Part shown: positions 57,779 to 64,000 of the stretch, one piece after another
Layout of the letters: every line of letters starts with the position of its first letter
Position numbering within the stretch: position 1 is the first letter of the stretch
From: Mauremys mutica
Lineage: Eukaryota; Chordata; Testudines; Geoemydidae
Direction: 5' to 3'
NCBI RefSeq assembly: GCF_020497125.1
Contig: NC_059079.1
Location: 13,473,553-13,537,552, forward strand
DNA: 64,000 nucleotides
Translations under genes and position numbers: made by a program
The notes under the pieces: generated by a model
What the model was told of the DNA's origin: nothing
Database searches by the model: none
The model's input: only the letters and a program-made list of their open reading frames with translations

Positions 57779-57868
57779 CAGTGGCACCAGACACCCAATG
57801 ATCATAGGGCACCGCAGCCTCAGTCTCCCAGGCAGCTGGGATTACAGGCATGTGCCACCACGCCCAAT
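57779..57868 (-). pseudogene. 7SL (SRP) RNA-derived retrosequence, internally deleted
   Basis: On the minus strand from 57868 it reads GGGCGTGGTGGCACATGCC, TGTAATCCCAGCTGCC and GGGAGACTGAGGCTG, i.e. the 5' Alu domain of 7SL RNA. It then jumps by about 33 nt to GTGCCCTATGATCATTGGGT GTC, matching the 7SL S-domain. Agreement by eye is about four in five, and many differences are C-to-T or G-to-A. It is not a primate Alu, because Alu lacks the S-domain part. Homology fades beyond about 57779. ATTTACCATA occurs at 57662-57671, 57871-57880 and 57894-57903 and may mark the target duplication. As an SRP RNA it would not function. Confidence 0.75.
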
Positions 57869-57909
57869 TTATTTACCATATTAATTCACTGTGATTTACC
57901 ATAGTACAC

Positions 57910-58600
57910 AACTTTACGCTGATCAGTACCAAACATACTTTAAAATATTCCTAAACACTATAGTAGTTCTCAATGAGGACTGATGTTTGTACCAGAACTT
58001 GGAGTCTCTAGTCCAAATGATTTTTAAGATATGCAATAGCAAAAACGTTAGATGTTTCCAGTAGTGGGATGCCAGTCATATATTTGATGTAGCATATCTT
58101 ATAAAAGACTTCTCAAATGAGCCAGCTACAGAGAATGAGCTCTAGTAGAATATGACACACATGAAATCTCAGGGGGGAAAGGAGGTTTTTTGTGGTAGTT
58201 ACAGAAGAATTAATATTGAATTTATACTAGAAAGTGTGTTAACAACCTTTGCTCCAGCTCCATAATACTATAGAGAGAGGTGAGGGTCAATCAGTCTGCT
58301 TCTACTTTATGGGAGAAACTTCAACAGCTGAAGCTTCATCCTTTGATGTGCAGCGATTCTCCCACCAGCAACAAGAAGCAGCTATTCCCCTCTTTCCTTT
58401 AGCAGAGCCCCTCCGGAACAGAGATCCTGCTCTACCCAGTTGCTTAGTTAAAATGAGCAACAATCAATAAACAACTCTGATGTCAGAGGAGAGAGGAAAG
58501 TCTTTGCCATGCTTGCTGCCCAAATACACTAAATTACACCTAGGAATTACAGGAAGGTCCCTCATCAGCAAAAGCAGTCAAACCAGAAACCAGTTAGTGG
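57910..58600. other. Non-coding DNA, no firm feature
   Basis: The frame at 58249-58470 is open but has no recognised domain. Nothing else found. Confidence 0.4.
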
Positions 58601-58607
58601 AAGACAA

Positions 58608-58915
58608 TCTGCTCTATAGTGAAAGTGAGAAACTTGGGGGACAGAGATTCATGCTGAAGTCAAGGAAACACTACAAAGATACATTGAAAGCATATCTCAA
58701 GAAAACTGATGCAAAGAGAGAGAGAAGGAAGGAAGGAAAAAGAAAGAATTTTTTTTCCATCAGGCAGTTGACCCTCCAGGAAATGTCTGTACCTACTGCA
58801 GACGGATCTGTGGTCCCAGGATCAGACTCTTGAGTCATCTCAGGACCCATTTGAAAATCCATGGTAGAGATCATCTTCGAATCGAGGGATCGCCGATGAT
58901 GATGATGATGATGAA
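58608..58915 (+). pseudogene. LINE ORF2 C-terminal fragment with C2H2 zinc finger
   Basis: NLLYSESEK and HYKDTLKAYLKKTD (about 58606-58712), then a basic KRERRKEGKRK segment, give the usual run toward the C-terminus of a non-LTR retrotransposon protein. After a frame change, VCTYCRRICGPRIRLLSHL plus RTH (58785-58850) forms a C-x2-C-x12-H-x4-H finger. The tryptophan-containing segment normally between the two parts is missing. The tail runs into (GAT)6 at 58895-58913. The LINE clade is uncertain and the copy is dead. Confidence 0.6.
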
Positions 58916-58919
58916 TGGG

Positions 58920-59280
58920 CTTTGGATCAGACCCATAGTTAGACATCTCACCCTGTGCCTTTTGGTCCAAGCCTATGGAAAAGGCTCTTAATTAGAAGAC
59001 AGCTTTTCTCCCAAAGAATCAGTTTCTTGCCAAATATTCACACACAAAAAACAAACAAATGGGCAGGCACCATCATTGATGCCTATGGAGATAAGCTGCA
59101 AAAACATGTGCTGTGGGCAAAAGTGCAAGATGCAGAATGTGAGTTCATGATCTACATGTGTCCTGCACTTGGCTTTATTTATTTACACTGGGTTTTGATG
59201 TGTTAAATCAAGGGATAGTTCATCTCCATAAGACATCTCATTGCTGCTGGAACCTGAATGGTGGGAAGCAGGTATTGCAC
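58920..59280. other. Non-coding DNA, no feature recognised
   Basis: The short frame 58955-59206 has no motif. Confidence 0.4.
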
Positions 59281-59284
59281 TCAC

Positions 59285-59343
59285 CAGGAGCCTGATGTTT
59301 TGACACGGGGATTTCAAATGACTCTAGAATATGAGCAGTAGTT
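59285..59343 (-). CDS. Weak candidate coding exon, unidentified gene
   Basis: On the minus strand, AAGCTTTTCATCCACAG precedes 59 nt, followed by the donor GTGAGTGC. One frame is open: one leading base, 19 codons (TTAHILESFEIPVSKHQAP), and one trailing G. That trailing base plus the CA that opens the 31745-31833 candidate makes GCA (Ala), so the two are phase-compatible across about 27 kb. Such pairs arise by chance in 64 kb, and I do not recognise the peptide. Confidence 0.18.
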
Positions 59344-59511
59344 CTGTGGATGAAAAGCTTGAGGTAACTTCAAAGGGTCAGGAATAAAAATAACTCTTGG
59401 TCTGAACTACAAACTAGAATGCGGAGAGGGGAAATCTGCTCTTCACGCTGCAGATGGATAATCAAGGCTGTCATCTGTATCTCACTGTTAAATCTACTTG
59501 GTGAATTTTAC

Positions 59512-59845
59512 ATTATTATTTATATTATAGTTAAGGTCAAGAGATTCTAAATTAGAGCAGGGACTCAGTGCACATGACAATGCAAAGAAACAGCCCCTCC
59601 CCTCAAAGAGCTTACAGTGTCACAGAAAAATCTTAGAAAAAGGAAGTACTCTTATCCCATTTCACAGATAGGAACCTGAGAGCCATATTCACAAAGGTAT
59701 TTAAGCTCCGAACTTCAATCTGTCCCATAGAGATAAAATTACTTGCCTAGGCTCACACAGGAATTCTGTAGTAAAGCTAGGAAATGAACCTAAATCTCCT
59801 GAGCTCCAGACCAATGATGAAACCACAAAACCCATCCCGCCTCTC
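59512..59845 (-). repeat. MIR-type CORE-SINE with internal insertion
   Basis: AAAGAGCTTACAGTGTCAC, CCCATTTCACAGATAGGAAC, then TACTTGCCTAGGCTCACACA and AACCTAAATCTCCTGAGCTC give the MIR order in reverse. A MITE-like piece (GCCATATTCACAAAGGTATT, about 59682-59725) interrupts the core. Confidence 0.65.
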
Positions 59846-59849
59846 CATC

Positions 59850-60745
59850 ATCCTGATTTAGTCACCATGACCCAAATTCAAATGTGGTGCATGGAGTTAG
59901 ACTAAAGATGGAATGTGTCCCTTGCAAGGATATATTTCTGCAATAGTCAGGTAGAGGAGATGTCTCCCACCAGGAGTTTGACTCCCTTTCTTCTTGTGAG
60001 GCTTTATTTTCTTTTTATCCTCTTGTATGGGGCTGCACTGACCTTTGAAATTTGTTGCACCATTAGGAGGAGTTCCTCTTTTCCCAGGGTGCCATGTTAT
60101 TTGAGCCACCTCATTTATACTCTTTTTATAAATCTGCAATAGACAATGATTCAAAAGCCATCATTATAATTTAGGAGGAGACGTCAAATATAGGGGCAAA
60201 ATAATTGCATTATTTAGGGGTAAAATTAGTGTTCTGAACGTTTATAAATGCACAACTACTTATTTTCTTCTCCTTTTCTTTAGGAATGGCTCTTTCATGC
60301 ATTCGTTGATCACATTATATAATTTGTCAGATTCTAATCTATAACTGGTCATAAAAATATTTTAAGGAATTTTAAACAAAGACATTTGGGATTACTCTGA
60401 GAATCTAGCGGACTGACAGTCAGTGTACAAATACTAGGACTTATTTTTCAGATCTGTATCTTTACCAAGTAATTTATCTAACCAGGAAGGAGAATTCATG
60501 CAGAGGCAGGTGCCAGCTACAGATTTATGCATGGAAAAACCATCCTTAATAAAATATTGTTCCCAGAAAGTTGACAAGTCTCCAGCTTTTCCTATTCACA
60601 GAACGCAGTTGAATTTTAAGATACTGAATCCTAGCTTTATATAGTTAAATATCATTTGCAGTATGTATCTATGCTCACAGTATAAGAGTTTAATTAACTT
60701 AATTTAAGTGAGAAGACATGGCAGGGCGTGTACATGGCTTGGTTA
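59850..60745. other. AT-rich non-coding DNA
   Basis: No exon, RNA or repeat end recognised. Confidence 0.4.
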
Positions 60746-60748
60746 TTA

Positions 60749-60935
60749 CACCTCTACCCCGATATAACTCGACCCAATATAATACGAATTTGAATACAAC
60801 GCGGTAAAGCAGTGCTCCGGGGGGGTGGGGCTGCGCACTCCAGTGGATCAAAGCAAGTTTGATATAACGCGGTTTCACCTATAACGCGGTAAGATTTTTT
60901 CGCTCCCGGGACAGCGTTGTATCAGGGTAGAGGTG
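60749..60935. mobile_element. Small pogo/mariner-like MITE, 187 bp
   Basis: Inverted ends CACCTCTACCCCGATATAAC and (reverse complement) CACCTCTACCCTGATACAAC differ at two positions, and TA borders both sides (60747-60748, 60936-60937). Internal ATAACGCGG motifs recur, so CpG content is locally high. No coding sequence. Confidence 0.85.
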
Positions 60936-60939
60936 TATT

Positions 60940-62485
60940 TGCGTCCAGTGGGTATACTGTCAAGAACAAGGCCAAAGGCTGCAACAACCCAAAAACTACA
61001 TCATGACTTCATAATGTCTAGGTATTACTATCTTTATCTGGATCTTGTGTTGTATTAATAGAAAGTTAAAAGAGGCATGGCCCACAGTGGGGCTCTATTG
61101 GAAGCCAAAGTCATGTCAGGGCAGGTAGGGTGCATTGAAAGTTTTTCAAAATTTAGTATATTATGGGTAGGGTTAGTTGAGTAAAATAAAAATAAGTATT
61201 TTCACAAATTTAACACAGTGAAGTTTTCCATCTGTTATTTATGGGGCTATGTTATTCGTTCTTTGCAAGTACACAGGCAACTATCAGGTTATCCATGACA
61301 ATGTCTGCCAAATAGGAAGTCTTACAAAGTTTAGCATAAAGAGTATACATCTGAAAACTCATGCCAGATGTGACTCTTTGTTAGTCAATATCCAGTCATC
61401 CAATCGAGAAACAAACATAACTGAAGACATAAGTCATCAATTGCGCACTGTGACTTATGAGTAGTCAAACTGAGCAGTTTGTAGACCTCACATTGGCCAA
61501 AATTTGTTCATGTATGAATAATGTCTTTGTAGAAATTAGGATTAATCTATCAACAGCAAAAGGGGCCAGATTCTCCTGGTAATTTATTCCCCATGAATAA
61601 TTTGACCGGTTTTAGTTCTAGAATAACTGAAAGATCCATGACAGTAGAAAATAAAAGGGGTCTCACTCTACTGCTTCTTGCCATCCTTTGTTTTCGGTGA
61701 CGCCTCATTACTATTACAGAGAATTACTGATACCAGTTATTTCAGTTATATCACCAGCTCATAACCAGTTACAGTTTCACGCATGTTAATGCACAGCTTG
61801 CTGGTAAGGTAGCAGCAGCCCTCTGTGTTTTCCTAAATCCAATTTAGAGTCAAAATGTATTTTATTAGCTGCAGACGGAATATTTAAATTCAAAATATTT
61901 TTTTTAAAGTTTCATCTTTTGAAATGGCAATTGGTGATATTCGAGCCACATGTTGGCCACTTGTTTTTGAGGTGGTGGTGGGGGGAACTGTATGTATCTT
62001 AGTACAAAACTTTCTCTGTTTCTTGAGAAAACAACAATAAAACACCCCTTGCCTTTTATCCACATCTGGCTGAAGCAAAAACAGTGACCCATGGAATTCA
62101 AAATTTCATACTTCACTGCTGCAGGCTAGGATCCAGAGGTTATTCTTGCTGTGTTTATGAAAGATCTAGCCCTGTCAGGAGAAGAAGTGCTTATTGAGAA
62201 AACACATGGAGTTTCTGTTTCCAGAAATTATGGAATTAGCCAGTGATAAGAGACTTTTTTTTCTCAATACCCTCTAGACATTTCATAGGACTTAATAAGT
62301 AAATGACTGTGCTGTTAATTGCAAAACAAGAGTAAGCAGTCCAGGTCGGATCTCAGGCATGAAGCGCACTGCCACCAAGACTCAGCAAATCTGTGATTTG
62401 GAACAAATGCCTCTCAAAGGGACTTCAAATTCCAAGGAATTTCAGTAGACTTAAAATATGACGTCTAATATGTGTACTTAATATT
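60940..62485. other. AT-rich non-coding DNA
   Basis: Short frames only, none with a recognised domain or splice context. Confidence 0.4.
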
Positions 62486-62489
62486 GTCC

Positions 62490-62700
62490 CTTCATTAGTA
62501 GGAGCTCAGAGCACTCTCCTAACATTTGTGAATCAAGCCTCATAACAGCACTGTGAGGTAGGGTTGTATTCCTCTCCCTCAGCCCCCGCCCCCATTGTAG
62601 AGATGGGGACACAGAGTTTAAGCAGCTTGCCCAAAGAGATGAAGTGCATGGTAGAGCATGGGACAGAGTCCAGATCTGCTCACTCCCAGTCTTCTGCAGG
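62490..62700 (-). repeat. MIR-type CORE-SINE copy
   Basis: Reversed MIR features: GCCTCATAACAGCACTGTGA, AGATGGGGACACAGAG, GCAGCTTGCCCAAAGAGATG and GGGACAGAGTCCAGATC. It ends near CAGTCTTCTGCAG. Confidence 0.65.
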
Positions 62701-62704
62701 CGCA

Positions 62705-63520
62705 AGATCAGCCTTCCACGTTTTTTGAAGACTGCCTATGTAGAAATTACAGATGGATCCACCTGTGAAGTTTGGATTCAGACCCAATTCCATACTTTTA
62801 AAAATTCTCAGTTGTCCGGAGACACTATTCAGATTTAAGATTGTTGTAAGGGTCCAAAAGCTGAGCATAGTGCTTCCTCTCTTTACTATTCCATTGAAGA
62901 AAGCCCTGCTAACATTACCTACTGTCCTGGTGTCTTAAAATTCGCCCTGTCCTACAAGAAAGGTGTGTCTTTTTATGCCAGGCACTCAAAGGTATTCAGT
63001 GGAATTCACCCTGCACTGCTGAAATTTCCTCTACAAGAGAGGTGGAATTTGAAGACTCCAAGGTTTTACCTTGTCCTGAAGCCCTAATGGAAAGCATGGA
63101 ATTCTGCAGCTGGCTGACACGTTAGCTAGTGAAATTGATTTTCTTCTGGACTGAAGCAAATGCTGCTTGTGGGAAAGAAATTATGAGAAAACAATAAAAT
63201 ATGTGTGGCTTTCAGAGCTCTATCTCAGCTGTATTGACTGTGAAATTGCTGATGAATGGGGGCGTTCAAACAGAATGGACACTATGTTACTAATTGAGCT
63301 AATATTCTTGTGGTCTCGTCAGTCGTCAGTGCAATGTGATGGTTACATAAACAATCTGTGAATCAAGTTCTTAATTTGGGGACATTTATGCACTTTGCAC
63401 CAGCTGATAAATCATTTTTATCTTATCCTTTGGCAGTCTGAGTCCTCCCTTCCCCCGCACCGAATCCCAGGAATCAAGCTTTGTACTGGCAACTAAGCTT
63501 GGTCTTGCCAGGTGCTGAGC
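62705..63520. other. AT-rich non-coding DNA
   Basis: Nothing gene-like or repeat-like was recognised with confidence. Confidence 0.4.
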
Positions 63521-63526
63521 ACTCTG

Positions 63527-63650
63527 GCCCTGATCCAGCAAAGCATTTTAAGCATGTGAGTAGTCCCCCTGAAGACATTCCTTTCCCAAAATCAATGGGA
63601 CATGCTTAAATTTAAACACATGCTCAAGTGCTTTTCTGGATTGGGGCATG
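63527..63650. mobile_element. Palindromic MITE (GATCCAGCAAAGC type)
   Basis: GCCCTGATCCAGCAAAGCAT at the left and AGTGCTTTTCTGGATTGGGG at the right are imperfect inverted ends. TTTTAAGCATGTGAGTAG and CATGCTTAAATTTAAACAC mirror each other around a CCAAAATCAATGGG centre. Weaker copies are near 28310, 35150 and 56140. Confidence 0.6.
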
Positions 63651-63892
63651 AACTGTAATTCACCCCACAGTTCCTGTGAGCAATTTCTCTGCACCTCATC
63701 TTTGGGGTCAGTGCCACTGGATGTGGGTAAGTGTAGATCCCATGAGCCCACATCTAGCCTTTCCACAATGGCCAATTCTGTGGTCCTCTGTTTGTAACCA
63801 GCATAGAAATCCTGTGTGCAGCCCATGTGGGTGAAGAGTTGTTATGAGGCCCTCTCACGCAGAGTCACTTCACCTGCCCACAGCCTGGCATT

Positions 63893-64000
63893 ATGATGTT
63901 ACCATCATTATAATTATTTATGGTAGTACCCAAAGGCACCCAGCCAATACTGGTTTCCTACTGTGCTAGGGGCTGTACAAACACAGTAGTGAGCTTTCCT
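63893..64000 (-). repeat. MIR-type SINE, 3' end, cut by the window edge
   Basis: ATTATAATTATTTATGGTAG followed by CTACTGTGCTAGGGGCTGTA and CAAACACAGTAGTGAGC matches the reversed 3' end of the MIR-type copies. The rest would lie beyond 64000. Confidence 0.6.

Noticed and set aside
57779..57868. Primate Alu or human contamination
   Set aside because: The match continues from the 7SL Alu domain into the 7SL S-domain, which Alu lacks, and the flanks are reptile-type repeats.
1..64000. CRISPR arrays, bacterial operons, phage or plasmid genes
   Set aside because: There are no regularly spaced direct repeats with unique spacers, no dense co-directional frames and no Shine-Dalgarno pattern. The repeats present are eukaryotic transposons.

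Overview
This is vertebrate, most likely cryptodiran turtle, genomic DNA. The main evidence is a SINE at 40521-40683 with a tRNA-like head and a CR1-type tail, an architecture established for tortoise/turtle Pol III SINEs. CR1 LINE pieces, MIR-type CORE-SINEs, several hAT, pogo/Tigger-like and PIF/Harbinger-like non-autonomous transposons and one (GT)n array are also present. Nothing looks bacterial, and no intact protein-coding gene can be demonstrated. Longer open frames (for example about 238 codons at 44876-45592 and 199 codons at 52815-53414) are by-products of GC-rich, self-complementary transposon interiors.

Layout. 1-9 kb: AT-rich single-copy-like DNA with one hAT copy (1036-1402), an LTR-like block, a MIR copy and small palindromic MITEs. 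9.1-9.9 kb: a Harbinger-like MITE carrying a hAT insertion, then a short retroposon with a perfect 16-bp target duplication. 12.4-15.5 kb: CR1 pieces (5' end and zinc-finger ORF1 on +, reverse transcriptase on -, and an internally duplicated piece). 16.8-17.3 kb: a hAT copy with a second hAT family inside it. 21.7-22.0 kb: hairpin-forming repeat. 28.7-29.0 kb: hAT with perfect TSD. 32.9-33.9 kb: Tigger-like element with a nested MITE. 40.5-41.3 kb: SINE and an L2-like endonuclease fragment. 44-45.5 kb: (GT)47 and a second copy of the 16.8-kb hAT family. 48.3-48.9 kb: MIR split by two MITEs. 52.6-53.7 kb: a 1,048-bp CpG-island-like hAT. 57.8 kb: a 7SL RNA-derived retrosequence. 58.6-58.9 kb: a LINE C-terminus with a C2H2 finger. 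60.7 kb: a small pogo-like MITE.

Possible gene content. A short reading frame on the minus strand (31745-31833) has a good branch site, pyrimidine tract, AG and GT, and looks like a real coding exon of an unidentified gene. A weaker candidate (59285-59343) is on the same strand and phase-compatible with it. If either is real, much of the window is a long intron of a minus-strand gene; otherwise it is intergenic.

Repeat boundaries marked by target-site duplications are read directly from the sequence. Family names rest on recognising termini and motifs by eye, without a database search. Coordinates of old, degenerate copies are approximate.
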